A stretch of 64,000 nucleotides of DNA from Caldilineaceae bacterium SB0661_bin_32 (lineage in GTDB: Bacteria > Chloroflexota > Anaerolineae > Caldilineales > Caldilineaceae), in assembly GCA_009841235.1 (NCBI GenBank), contig VXMH01000071.1, forward strand, positions 62,001 through 126,000, given 5' to 3'. The notes under the pieces were generated by a model. That model saw nothing but the letters and a program-made list of their open reading frames with translations, was not told the DNA's origin and did not search any database. Position 1 is the stretch's first letter; each line of letters opens with the position of its first letter. Below are positions 31,584 to 39,101 of this stretch, one piece after another. The translations under genes were made by a program, and so were the position numbers.

Positions 31584-34061
31584 CTACCCAAACTCTGTTC
31601 GATTCAGTCCCACCAGCGCTGCTTCGAAAATCGCCTGGCTGTCAATCTCGAAATGGCGGTAGAGATCAGCCGGCGTACCCGACTGACCGAAATCGTCCAC
31701 CCCCAGCGGTATCAGGTAGCTGCCAAACAGGCTGCCCAGCCAGGCCAGATTGTGCGACGCCCCATCCTGTACGGTGACAATCGGGGCCTGGCGCTCGTTC
31801 GGGGGGATCAACCAGGAAAGCAGCCGGCTCGGCTCCCTGCCCGGCCTGCGTCCCCACTGCGCGGCCCGCCAGTTCTCAAAAAGGCGGCGGGGGCTGGATA
31901 TGTTCAGCACGTTGACCGCAATACCTTCCGCCTGCAACATCGCCGCCGCCTCCATCGCCTCCGCCAGCATGATGCCGCTTGAGGCAATGTGGACCAGCGA
32001 TCGAGGATCTGCTTCCGGCGTGGCCGTCTTCCAGTCCAGCAGCCTGAATCCGCCTTCAAGCACCTGGCGGCGCAATTCGGTGGCGCCTAGACGCTCCATC
32101 GCCGGCTCAAGCAGCGACTGATCGGTCGGCTTTGTAGAAAGGCGCAGATAGGTCGCTCTGCCGTCCACATCTCGGCAGCACTGCCGCACCGCCTCCAGCA
32201 TGATCCAGACCAGCTCCTGGGCAAAACAGGGTTCGTAGCTGTTCAGATTCGGCAGTTCCGCGCCCAGTGAAGGCGTCACCGTTGACTGGTGCGCGCCGCC
32301 CTCCGGGGCGAGGCTGACACCTGAAGGCGTGCCCACAATGATAAACCGGGAACCGGCGTAGAGGCCGTATATGAACGAGTCCAGACCCCGCAGCACAAAG
32401 GGATCGTAAACCGTGCCGATCGGGATCAGCTGCTGGCCGTTCAACTCCGCCGAGAGCCCCAGCATCGCCAGCATCATGAAGAGATTCATCTCCGAAATAC
32501 CCAGCTCGATATGCTGGCCATCGGGCCCGTAGTGCCAGCTCAGCCCCCGATTCTCCTCCAGTTCGTAAATCTCCTTATCGGTCAGGGAAAAGACGCCTTG
32601 TTTGGCGATCCAGCCCGAAAGGTTCGTAGACGTGGAGACATCGGGTGAGGTGGTAACCAGCCGCGGCGCCAGCTTTGGATCGCGGCTCATGCTCACCAGG
32701 ATCTGGCCGAACGACTGCTGCGTGCTGAGCATGCCATGCATACGGGCCGGCACGCTTTCGGGAACATCCTGTGCCGAGAGTCCTTCAGGCGGCTGTGCCG
32801 CGCCGTTCACCATCTGAGGGGCTGCGGCGATCTCTCCATTTGGCGCGGGGTAGAGCTGTTGGGCGATCTCTGTGCAGAGCGCTCCCTCCTCCGAACCCGG
32901 GTCAAATGCGGCCCATTCATCGTCGCCGGGGATCGACAGCTCCTCGGCCAGGGCCGACATCTCTTCAACGCTCAGCAGTTTGGAATGGTTGTGAGGGTCG
33001 CCGGCGATTGGCAGCCGCCAGCCTTTAATCGTGTATGCGAATATCACAGTGGGCCGGTCGGCCGTTGCGTCGGCCTCTTCGAGCACGTTAATCATCTCAA
33101 AGAGGTCATGGCCGCCCAGGTTGCCGACGACGCCGGGCAGCTCCGCATTGCTTATCGGCGCCAGCAGCGCCTCTAGGTGCGGGTCCTTGTGCCCGTTTAC
33201 CGTCACAAAGCGCTGGCGCAACTCATCGCCTGGCAGCCGTACCAGCAGCTGGTACTCCTCGTTGCTCATGTCGTCGATGCGCTTGCGGACGAGTTCGCCG
33301 TTTTCCTTTGCAAAAAGGCTCTGCAGTTTGCGTCCGTACTTCGCCTCCAACACCTGCCAGCCCCAGCTGTCGAACATCGACTTCAGCGTCCCCGCGCGGA
33401 TGCCGGGAACCACACGGTCCAGGCTCTGGCGGTTCAGGTCCACGATCCAGATCGTGTTGGCCAGTTCGTCCATCCATTCATCGAATACGGCTTCCCAGAC
33501 ATTGCCCTCGTCCAGCTCCGCGTCACCGATTATGGCAATGAAACGATTGGAAGTCACTTCGCCAAAGTGCATCTTGGCATAGTAGTGGGTCAGCGCGGCA
33601 AAGGCCGGCGCCACCGCGCCCAGCCCCACCGAGCCGGTAGAGAAGTCGACCGGATCGGGGTCCTTGGTACGGCTGGGATAGGCCTGTAGGCCGCCAAAGG
33701 CGCGCAGCGTGGTCAGATATTCGCGGGGCAGCTGCCCGAGGAGATATTGAATGGCGTGAAAAACCGGTGAAGCGTGGGGTTTGACCGAAACCTTGTCCCC
33801 GTGTTTGAGCAGGTGAAAGTAGAGCGCGGTCATGATCGTCACCATGCTGGCCGACGAAGCCTGGTGCCCGCCAACTTTGACGCCGTCCCGCTGCGGACGA
33901 ACACTGTTGGCCTCGTGCACGATCCGCATCGACAGCCACATGATGCGTTCCTGAATCCGGTTCAGCGTGTCCAGATACTCTGATGTCAGCTTCATTGGCT
34001 TGAAAGGCGCCTTGCAACTGCTGTCAGCCTGCAACGACTCTGCGAACGAGACTGCGCTCAC
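31584..34061 (-). CDS. pyruvate dehydrogenase E1-like thiamine-diphosphate enzyme (homodimeric AceE/transketolase type)
   Basis: An 825-residue thiamine-diphosphate enzyme containing all transketolase-family domains in one chain. HQASSASMVTIMTAL is near 65-80, the ThDP motif runs from GDAELDEGNVWEA to IVDLNRQSLD near 185-215, and GISEMNLFMMLA near 505 contributes the cofactor-activating glutamate. The C-terminal domain follows. It resembles homodimeric E1 (AceE) rather than the split alpha/beta type. Pairing with the E2 gene 81 nt downstream suggests a pyruvate (or 2-oxoacid) dehydrogenase complex. E3 is not in the window. The start is a GTG; an ATG 66 nt inside is an alternative. Confidence 0.88.
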   Translation of the reverse strand: MSAVSFAESLQADSSCKAPFKPMKLTSEYLDTLNRIQERIMWLSMRIVHEANSVRPQRDGVKVGGHQASSASMVTIMTALYFHLLKHGDKVSVKPHASPVFHAIQYLLGQLPREYLTTLRAFGGLQAYPSRTKDPDPVDFSTGSVGLGAVAPAFAALTHYYAKMHFGEVTSNRFIAIIGDAELDEGNVWEAVFDEWMDELANTIWIVDLNRQSLDRVVPGIRAGTLKSMFDSWGWQVLEAKYGRKLQSLFAKENGELVRKRIDDMSNEEYQLLVRLPGDELRQRFVTVNGHKDPHLEALLAPISNAELPGVVGNLGGHDLFEMINVLEEADATADRPTVIFAYTIKGWRLPIAGDPHNHSKLLSVEEMSALAEELSIPGDDEWAAFDPGSEEGALCTEIAQQLYPAPNGEIAAAPQMVNGAAQPPEGLSAQDVPESVPARMHGMLSTQQSFGQILVSMSRDPKLAPRLVTTSPDVSTSTNLSGWIAKQGVFSLTDKEIYELEENRGLSWHYGPDGQHIELGISEMNLFMMLAMLGLSAELNGQQLIPIGTVYDPFVLRGLDSFIYGLYAGSRFIIVGTPSGVSLAPEGGAHQSTVTPSLGAELPNLNSYEPCFAQELVWIMLEAVRQCCRDVDGRATYLRLSTKPTDQSLLEPAMERLGATELRRQVLEGGFRLLDWKTATPEADPRSLVHIASSGIMLAEAMEAAAMLQAEGIAVNVLNISSPRRLFENWRAAQWGRRPGREPSRLLSWLIPPNERQAPIVTVQDGASHNLAWLGSLFGSYLIPLGVDDFGQSGTPADLYRHFEIDSQAIFEAALVGLNRTEFG

Positions 34062-34104
34062 TTACTTCGAAGCGCCGCCTCTCGTTTCGGTCTATCCATC
34101 GAAG

Positions 34105-34113
34105 ATTATAGCA
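34105..34113 (-). promoter_or_regulatory. extended -10 promoter of the E1-E2 operon
   Basis: On the minus strand TGCTATAAT (TATAAT at 34105-34110 preceded by TG one base upstream) forms an extended -10 element about 45 nt before the E1 start. There is no good -35, as is normal for this promoter class. Confidence 0.5.
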
Positions 34114-34142
34114 TATCGCCGCGATTCACTAACCCCCAGCGC

Positions 34143-34823
34143 CTAACCCCTGCCGTCCAGCGGCTCATATCCGATCACCCGGCGCCCGTGTTCCATGTCA
34201 TAGAGCGGCCAGTCGCCGCCGGAAACGCCGAAAACCACCTCGTACGCTACGTCCGGATGGATGACGGCGCGCTCGAAAACCCGCACCAGGTCGGCGTGGC
34301 TGAGATGATGCGGATGCTCTGCCTGCGGCCGGTCCGCCCGCACGTTGCCGATGCGAACCGATACGCACTCCAGACCGAACTGGCTGGCATACATGTAGCA
34401 CAGATTCTCGCCGAAAACCTTGCTGATCGAGTAGTAGCTCTCCGGCCGCGGCGGCATGTCTATCGTGCGCGTGATATCCTCGGGATAGTGAGCCAGCAGC
34501 CCCGCGCGGCTCGCGAAGACCACCCGGCGCACATTGCTCTGCCGCGCCGCCTCGAACAGGTGATACGTCCCGATGATGTTGCTGTTCAGGATCTCCTCCC
34601 ACGGCGCCGACCCCAGCGGGTTGCCGGCCAGATGGACGACCGCCTCCATGCCCTGCGTCGCCCTCGCCACCGCCTCGAAATCGGTCAGTTCACCTACGAC
34701 AACGTCTTCAAGATCCGGAATCGGCACGCGGTCGAAAGCCCGCAACGGGTAGCGGTCGCGCAGGCCATTCACCAGGACGGTGCCGACCGCGCCGGCAGCG
34801 CCCGTAATCAGAATTTTCATCAA
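34143..34823 (-). CDS. NAD-dependent epimerase/dehydratase, uronate dehydrogenase-like
   Basis: An extended SDR of 226 residues, short for the class. The nucleotide motif TGAAGAVGTVL is at 7-17, HLAGNP near 68, and the catalytic YYSISK near 130. The layout (short length, AGN substrate loop, RIGNV after the active site) resembles uronate dehydrogenases, which oxidise glucuronate or galacturonate to the lactone. The substrate is not proven. It lies downstream of a cupin-like stub, a PhyH dioxygenase, an NHL protein and an aldolase, all in one direction, which fits sugar-acid breakdown. Confidence 0.82.
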   Translation of the reverse strand: MMKILITGAAGAVGTVLVNGLRDRYPLRAFDRVPIPDLEDVVVGELTDFEAVARATQGMEAVVHLAGNPLGSAPWEEILNSNIIGTYHLFEAARQSNVRRVVFASRAGLLAHYPEDITRTIDMPPRPESYYSISKVFGENLCYMYASQFGLECVSVRIGNVRADRPQAEHPHHLSHADLVRVFERAVIHPDVAYEVVFGVSGGDWPLYDMEHGRRVIGYEPLDGRG

Positions 34824-34830
34824 CAGCTCC

Positions 34831-35019
34831 CTAGCGCGCGGCGACGAGCAAGTAAGTCAGCCGCGCTTCGTCTTTGTTGGATATGTAGTAGGTCGTCTCT
34901 GGCAGCAGGTGCCTGGCGCCGTCCCCGCCCGCCGGCTTGGGCTGCTGGCAACTCCAGACGATCGCGCTGTCATGGCTGACAACCGGCTGCGCCTCTCGCC
35001 AGTTCACAACATTTGGCAT
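34831..35019 (-). CDS. short cupin-like protein or truncated cupin
   Basis: A 62-codon frame with a strong ribosome site (GGAGGGAGAG before the ATG), placed between the PhyH and epimerase genes. The start MPNVVNWREAQPVVSHDSAIVW resembles the N-terminal strand of small cupin-domain proteins found beside sugar-acid enzymes. The metal-binding histidine motifs expected further on are missing, and the protein ends where a cupin would continue. It may be a decayed cupin or a real small protein. Homology is judged by eye and is weak. Confidence 0.45.
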   Translation of the reverse strand: MPNVVNWREAQPVVSHDSAIVWSCQQPKPAGGDGARHLLPETTYYISNKDEARLTYLLVAAR

Positions 35020-35059
35020 GATCCGCTCTCCCTCCGCCGCGCCATGAACCGTGGACCCA

Positions 35060-35830
35060 TCACGGCCAGTCCTCCGCCGGCAGCAGTTCAGTCATCTGTC
35101 GGATGCGCGGCCGCGCCAGGTCCACAAATGACCTGTGAAATGAGAAGGCGCCGTGCTTTTTCAGCCCTTCGTAATGACGCGCCAGCGTTGGCTTCGCCGC
35201 AAACTTCAGGGCAATGTAACGCCGGTCGGTCTGCTTGCCAAAAACGGCATGATACAAGTACTGATTGAAGAAGACAGCGTCGCCCGGCTCGACCTCCAGC
35301 GCGCAACCGGGCAGATCCGGTCCGGGCACGCCAAAGGGCATCACCTCCGGCTTGGACTGAATGTGGTTGAGCCTTTCGAGCTGATCGTAGAACGGCTTTC
35401 GATGCGAGCCCGGCATCACGCGCAGCGCCCCCGCTTCCTTCTTCGTGGGTGTGAGGTACAACATCACTTTGATGCGCACATAGTCCGGCTCCTCTTCCCC
35501 GGGGCGGTCGCAATGCCACTCGTGGCTCTGTGTCTCATTGAAGCTGCCCTTGTTGCCCTCGGAGCCGCCCCACACGAAACCGGCGCCCAGCAGCTGTTCA
35601 ACTGTCAGATAGATGCGGTCGTCTTCCACGAGCCCGGAGAGATCCCGGCTCGACTCGATGAAGGGCGCAACATGCTGGTATTCGCCCTGGCTTGGACCGC
35701 CTCCCCGCTCTGCGCGCCACAGTTCATCTGCAGCGCGCCGAATTTCGCCGATCTCGTCGGCGCAGAAAAGCTGCGGCCACAGGAGAAATCCAAACGTTCT
35801 GAAGTGGTCGATCTGTTGGTCGCTGAGCAT
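35060..35830 (-). CDS. phytanoyl-CoA dioxygenase (PhyH) family protein
   Basis: A 256-residue 2OG-Fe(II) oxygenase. The N-terminal DHFRTFGFLLWPQLF is typical of the family. The iron site is H106 and D108 (EWHCD) with H194 (YLYHAVFG). An arginine at 203-204 would hold 2-oxoglutarate. PGSHRKPFYDQ and VEPGDAVFFNQ are conserved PhyH landmarks. Bacterial members hydroxylate many small molecules, and the substrate is unknown. It begins 28 nt after the NHL gene in the same direction. Confidence 0.88.
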   Translation of the reverse strand: MLSDQQIDHFRTFGFLLWPQLFCADEIGEIRRAADELWRAERGGGPSQGEYQHVAPFIESSRDLSGLVEDDRIYLTVEQLLGAGFVWGGSEGNKGSFNETQSHEWHCDRPGEEEPDYVRIKVMLYLTPTKKEAGALRVMPGSHRKPFYDQLERLNHIQSKPEVMPFGVPGPDLPGCALEVEPGDAVFFNQYLYHAVFGKQTDRRYIALKFAAKPTLARHYEGLKKHGAFSFHRSFVDLARPRIRQMTELLPAEDWP

Positions 35831-35857
35831 GAATCGCCCCTTTTGTCTCCCCCCGCC

Positions 35858-36715
35858 TCATACCTGCGTGAACTTCTGGAGCCGGTTGTCGAGGAAGGGC
35901 ACCTCCGCCACGTAAAGGTCCCCTTGAGAATCCAGCCACAGCCCATGTGGGCCGTTGGCAAACTGGCCTGGCGCCTCGCCCTGCTCGCCCCAGCGCGCCA
36001 GCAGCTCGCCATCCAAATCGAAGACGCTGATACGGTAGTTGCCCTCAGCCATATAGATTTTGTCGTCGCTGTCGATGTATAGATCGTTGGGCCCGTCCAG
36101 GTCCGGCCACTCGCCAATGTACGTGCCCTCCGCATCGAAAATCTGCATCCGCCTGTTCTCGCGGTCCAGGATCAGCACGCGACCGCGGCTGTCCACCCGC
36201 AGGCCGTGGGGCAACGCGAACTGCCCCGGCCCCGTGCCCTCCTCGCCCCACGACTGCAGCAGCGTCCCGTCCGCAGAGAAGCGGTGCACGCGAAACTGGC
36301 CGTACCCGTCGGCTACGTAGATATCGCCCCACGGCGCCTCCACCGCCCAGGTCGGCCGGTTGAACGGCTGGCCCGGCGCGCCGACCGCGTCGGGCGTGCC
36401 CAGCGTCTGCAAAACGCGCCCCTCGGTGTCGAGCTTACGCACTGTGTGGTCGTCGACGTCGGCCACGTACATCTGGTCCTGTTCGTTGAACCAGACACTG
36501 TGCGAATTCTTGAACAGGTCCTCGCCCCGCGCAGCAAGGAAATTGCCCCCGCTGTCATAGACCAGGATCGCCGGAGGATCGCGCCGGGCGATGTAAACGC
36601 GGTCACTCGAGTCTGTCGCCACCGCCGGCGTCACCCCGCCGAAAACGCGGCTGCCCGCTCCCTGGCCCCACCCCTCAACTACCTTGTATTCAAGTCCGCC
36701 TTGGCTCCCTGCCAT
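35858..36715 (-). CDS. NHL-repeat beta-propeller protein
   Basis: A 285-residue propeller with at least five NHL repeats. Recurrent units include GQFALPHGLRVDSRGRVLILDREN, GPNDLYIDSDDKIYMAEG and GQFANGPHGLWLDSQGDLYVAE (each with the NHL pattern of a Gly-rich turn, a Val/Leu strand and an Asp). It has no signal peptide. Such propellers include peptidyl-amidoglycolate lyase-like and sugar-lactonase-like enzymes as well as binding proteins. The ATG at 36715 has GGAGG nearby; an upstream ATG at 36754 is less likely. It sits within the aldolase-PhyH-epimerase run. Confidence 0.83.
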   Translation of the reverse strand: MAGSQGGLEYKVVEGWGQGAGSRVFGGVTPAVATDSSDRVYIARRDPPAILVYDSGGNFLAARGEDLFKNSHSVWFNEQDQMYVADVDDHTVRKLDTEGRVLQTLGTPDAVGAPGQPFNRPTWAVEAPWGDIYVADGYGQFRVHRFSADGTLLQSWGEEGTGPGQFALPHGLRVDSRGRVLILDRENRRMQIFDAEGTYIGEWPDLDGPNDLYIDSDDKIYMAEGNYRISVFDLDGELLARWGEQGEAPGQFANGPHGLWLDSQGDLYVAEVPFLDNRLQKFTQV

Positions 36716-36780
36716 CTCCCGTCCTCCTCTGCTGTAACGGTTCGCCGGCCGCATACCGACAGCACGACCGAAAGCCGGCG

Positions 36781-37506
36781 CTACGGTCTCGGGCTCTCCA
36801 TCAGTACTGTGACGCCCATATCAATGTATTTGTTGCGCAGGTCCGGCGAGTAGCTCCTGAAGCTGATCTTGGCGTCCGCGCCCTCCAGCTGCTTGAGCGC
36901 GTGGCGCACACAATCGTCAACGCTCTTGAACGGATGCTCCGGATGCGCTTCCAAGTCATAGAGCAGATCGTTCGGCCCCCATGTCAAACAGTCGACGCCC
37001 GGCTTGGCCAGTTTGCGCACATTGGTCACGGCCCGTACCGACTCCATCTGAAGGCACAGGATTCCGGTGCGGTTCCACCAGTCCGCATACGCCAGCCGAT
37101 CGTCGCGCCCCTCGATTCCGTAGCGCGCCGCGCCGCCCCAGCTCCTCCTGCCGACCTGGGGGTAATAGAAGGCTTCAAGCGCTTCATCCACCGTCGTCTC
37201 CTCCTCCACGATCGGGATCTCGATGCCGAGCGGGCCCAGGTCGAGGATGTTGCCGATCAGGTAGGCGTGCCGCGTGTGCTTGATGCGAAACTGGACCGGG
37301 ACGCCCAGCTCCGCCGCCAGCCCGCAGATCTCTACCACCCGCTCTTCGTTATAGGGCGAATGCTGGCTGTCCACCGACAGGAAGTCGTAGCTGTCCTTGC
37401 TCAGAATCTCTTCCAGCTGACTCCTGGTTGCGTTGAAAGGGGCCGACACGCCGATCACGATCTCCCCTCTGCGTATGCGCTGCTTCAATGACGCGCCGTC
37501 CGACAT
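36781..37506 (-). CDS. HpcH/HpaI aldolase-family protein
   Basis: A 241-residue (beta/alpha)8 aldolase of the 2-keto-3-deoxy sugar acid or 4-hydroxy-2-ketoheptanedioate class. Family features are the N-terminal RRGEIVIGVSAPFN, the strand DFLSVDSQHSPYNEE, EIPIVEEETTVDEAL and the metal-binding MESVRAV region. Metal-dependent retro-aldol cleavage of a keto acid is expected. It has a strong ribosome site (GGAGG 6 nt before the ATG) and heads the run that continues with the NHL, PhyH, cupin-like and epimerase genes. Confidence 0.86.
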   Translation of the reverse strand: MSDGASLKQRIRRGEIVIGVSAPFNATRSQLEEILSKDSYDFLSVDSQHSPYNEERVVEICGLAAELGVPVQFRIKHTRHAYLIGNILDLGPLGIEIPIVEEETTVDEALEAFYYPQVGRRSWGGAARYGIEGRDDRLAYADWWNRTGILCLQMESVRAVTNVRKLAKPGVDCLTWGPNDLLYDLEAHPEHPFKSVDDCVRHALKQLEGADAKISFRSYSPDLRNKYIDMGVTVLMESPRP

Positions 37507-37531
37507 GACCGCCTCCTGTGACTCTTGACAA

Positions 37532-37560
37532 TGTATAGTTGAACCTCAGTCCAACTGAAA
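37532..37560 (-). promoter_or_regulatory. possible promoter of the aldolase operon
   Basis: On the minus strand TATACA (37532-37537) lies 17 nt downstream of a poor -35 (TTTCAG, 37555-37560), about 25 nt upstream of the aldolase start. The rest of the gap 37507-37899 contains the perfect hairpin at 37635-37657 and nothing else I can identify. Confidence 0.35.
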
Positions 37561-37634
37561 TCGATCACAATTTGAAACCGGTACTTATCCCACGCGCAGA
37601 CTCAGCGGTGGATTCTATTCCCGTTCTGAATCTC

Positions 37635-37657
37635 TACCCAAGTCAGCGACTTGGGTA
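37635..37657. repeat. perfect 10-bp inverted repeat with 3-nt loop
   Basis: TACCCAAGTC (37635-37644) and GACTTGGGTA (37648-37657) form a hairpin in the gap between the deformylase and aldolase genes. There is no T run on either strand, so it could be a protein-binding site or a factor-dependent stop rather than an intrinsic terminator. Confidence 0.6.
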
Positions 37658-37899
37658 CCAATGACAGTCTAACATCATCGCGCCTTCAGTGCAGACCGGC
37701 GCGCGCCGTCTTTCCCTGCGCGTGAGGCCCGCCCCCTCTCAACATCGAAGGGACGTTTTCGGTCCGTGGGCCGTTGGTGCAGGATCTTCCCGGACAATAT
37801 TCGGCTGTACCGCTTAATCAGGTGGGTAAGCAGAGGTTGGGCCTGCAGAGCGGCCGACCGGTCAAGGGAACTAATCCGCGGAAGTATAGTGCTCTTAAT

Positions 37900-38400
37900 T
37901 CAGTCCAGGAACTCCATCTGGCTGCGCAGCGCAAAAGATTCCGCGTCTATCGCCCGCGATACGGCCAGCACGCCGTCCAGATGATCGCATTCGTGCTGCA
38001 GCAGCTCCGACAGATCATCTTCCAGAAGCATCGTCTGCTCCTGCCACTCCCGGTCAAGAAATCTGATCCGGCACCTCTTGTGCCGCCTCACCTTTACGAC
38101 CAGATCGGGAAAACACATGCAGTCGTCCCACATCGTGAACATCTCTTCACTCTGCTGATCAAGGGCCGGATTGAAAAAGACCGTCGGGGAGGAAATATAC
38201 ATGTAGACAAGGCGCTTCATGACACCTATCTGGGGCGCGGCAATCGCCCGGCCGACGCCGTACTTGCGCCGGAAATCGAACAAAGTGTCATGCAGGTCCT
38301 GGATGGCCGGTTCCAGGCTTTCAACTTCATTCCGCCGTACCGGCTCGCACACCTCGTACAGCTTCGGATGTCCAAGCAAAAGTACCTGTCGAACCGCCAT
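37900..38400 (-). CDS. divergent peptide deformylase
   Basis: A 166-residue member of the family that removes the N-formyl group from new proteins. Motif 1 is intact (GVGRAIAAPQIG, 48-59). Motif 3 is intact, with metal ligands H136 and H140 and catalytic E137 (QHECDHLDG). Motif 2, normally EGCLS, is DDCMCF here, keeping the metal-ligand Cys94 but changing its surroundings. It therefore looks like a type 3 or accessory deformylase, and may act on other formylated substrates. It stands alone, not beside fmt. The ATG is weakly preceded by a ribosome site. Confidence 0.82.
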   Translation of the reverse strand: MAVRQVLLLGHPKLYEVCEPVRRNEVESLEPAIQDLHDTLFDFRRKYGVGRAIAAPQIGVMKRLVYMYISSPTVFFNPALDQQSEEMFTMWDDCMCFPDLVVKVRRHKRCRIRFLDREWQEQTMLLEDDLSELLQHECDHLDGVLAVSRAIDAESFALRSQMEFLD

Positions 38401-38790
38401 TGGATGCTCCCGATTCTGTCATCTGTTGGAACAGATATGCCGTGACCGCGCTCCGAATTCTACCTCAACTGTTTCGGCTCAGCTACTGCCAATCTGTAAC
38501 ACTTCACGGGACCGCCGCGTTGCACGCTCACTCCTGACCATTCCTCTTTCATTTGCTTCCTGAACTACCTATCACATACCATCAAACTTCTGGGGCTTGT
38601 TTTCCTTCAGTTGCAATTTCACTCCGTCACTGGCTACGAAGTCAACAGGAATTCAGAATCTGTGCCTCCGGCTCGGTCTCTTTGGTCTTTGTGAATTGAC
38701 TTGGCAGACGTCCGCTGCTATTGTCTACGTGGTCTGTTCCGTTCGCTCGCATTCTCGCGTAGACGATTTTGAAAACACACAGACGCTTCC

Positions 38791-38900
38791 AATCTCTCGT
38801 GAACTCTCGTCATCACTCGTAAACGCTCGTGCGACCACTCTCGTGCCTGGAGACATCCGCCAGCATGAGAATCCCAAGAAAATCCAGCAAATCCTGATGC
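38791..38900. repeat. imperfect direct duplication, copy 1
   Basis: This stretch and 38962-39060 are similar along about 100 nt. Shared blocks include ATCTCTCG, AACTCTCGT, CGTGCCTG, AGACA, and AAAATCCAGCA followed by ATCCTGAT. The sequence is rich in CTCGT-type repeats and has lower GC than its neighbours. It is non-coding by my reading. The gap 38401-39101 otherwise holds only copy 2 and the promoter of the next gene. Confidence 0.65.
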
Positions 38901-38961
38901 AGACAGTCCGCTCAACGTCCTGAAGGAACTTTTCGCACGCCCAAACACGTCAACACTCCTA

Positions 38962-39060
38962 AATCTCTCGAAAACTCTCGTAAACACTCGCACGACCTCA
39001 CCCGTGCCTGAAGACACCCGACATCCCGAGAAGCCTGTGAAAATCCAGCAGATCCTGATC
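38962..39060. repeat. imperfect direct duplication, copy 2
   Basis: Second copy of the intergenic element at 38791-38900, with several small deletions. It ends five bases before the -35 box of the FG-GAP gene. The shared tail AAAATCCAGCA(A/G)ATCCTGAT may belong to a dispersed repeat family, which only a genome search can show. Confidence 0.65.
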
Positions 39061-39064
39061 CCGA

Positions 39065-39093
39065 TTGACAACGCGCCGCATTCCGTTTACAGT
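39065..39093 (+). promoter_or_regulatory. consensus promoter giving a near-leaderless transcript
   Basis: A perfect TTGACA (39065-39070) and TACAGT (39088-39093) are spaced 17 nt. The start codon of the FG-GAP gene is at 39102, only 8 nt after the -10 box, so transcription should begin within a few bases of the ATG. No ribosome site is present. Confidence 0.7.
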
Positions 39094-39101
39094 CTCAACC
39101 C

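Noticed and set aside
38597-38923. 108-codon plus-strand frame in the gap before the FG-GAP gene
   Set aside because: Runs into the duplicated non-coding element, has no ribosome site or recognisable domain.
38718-39071. 117-codon minus-strand frame across both repeat copies
   Set aside because: Made of the repeats themselves, low complexity, no ribosome site.
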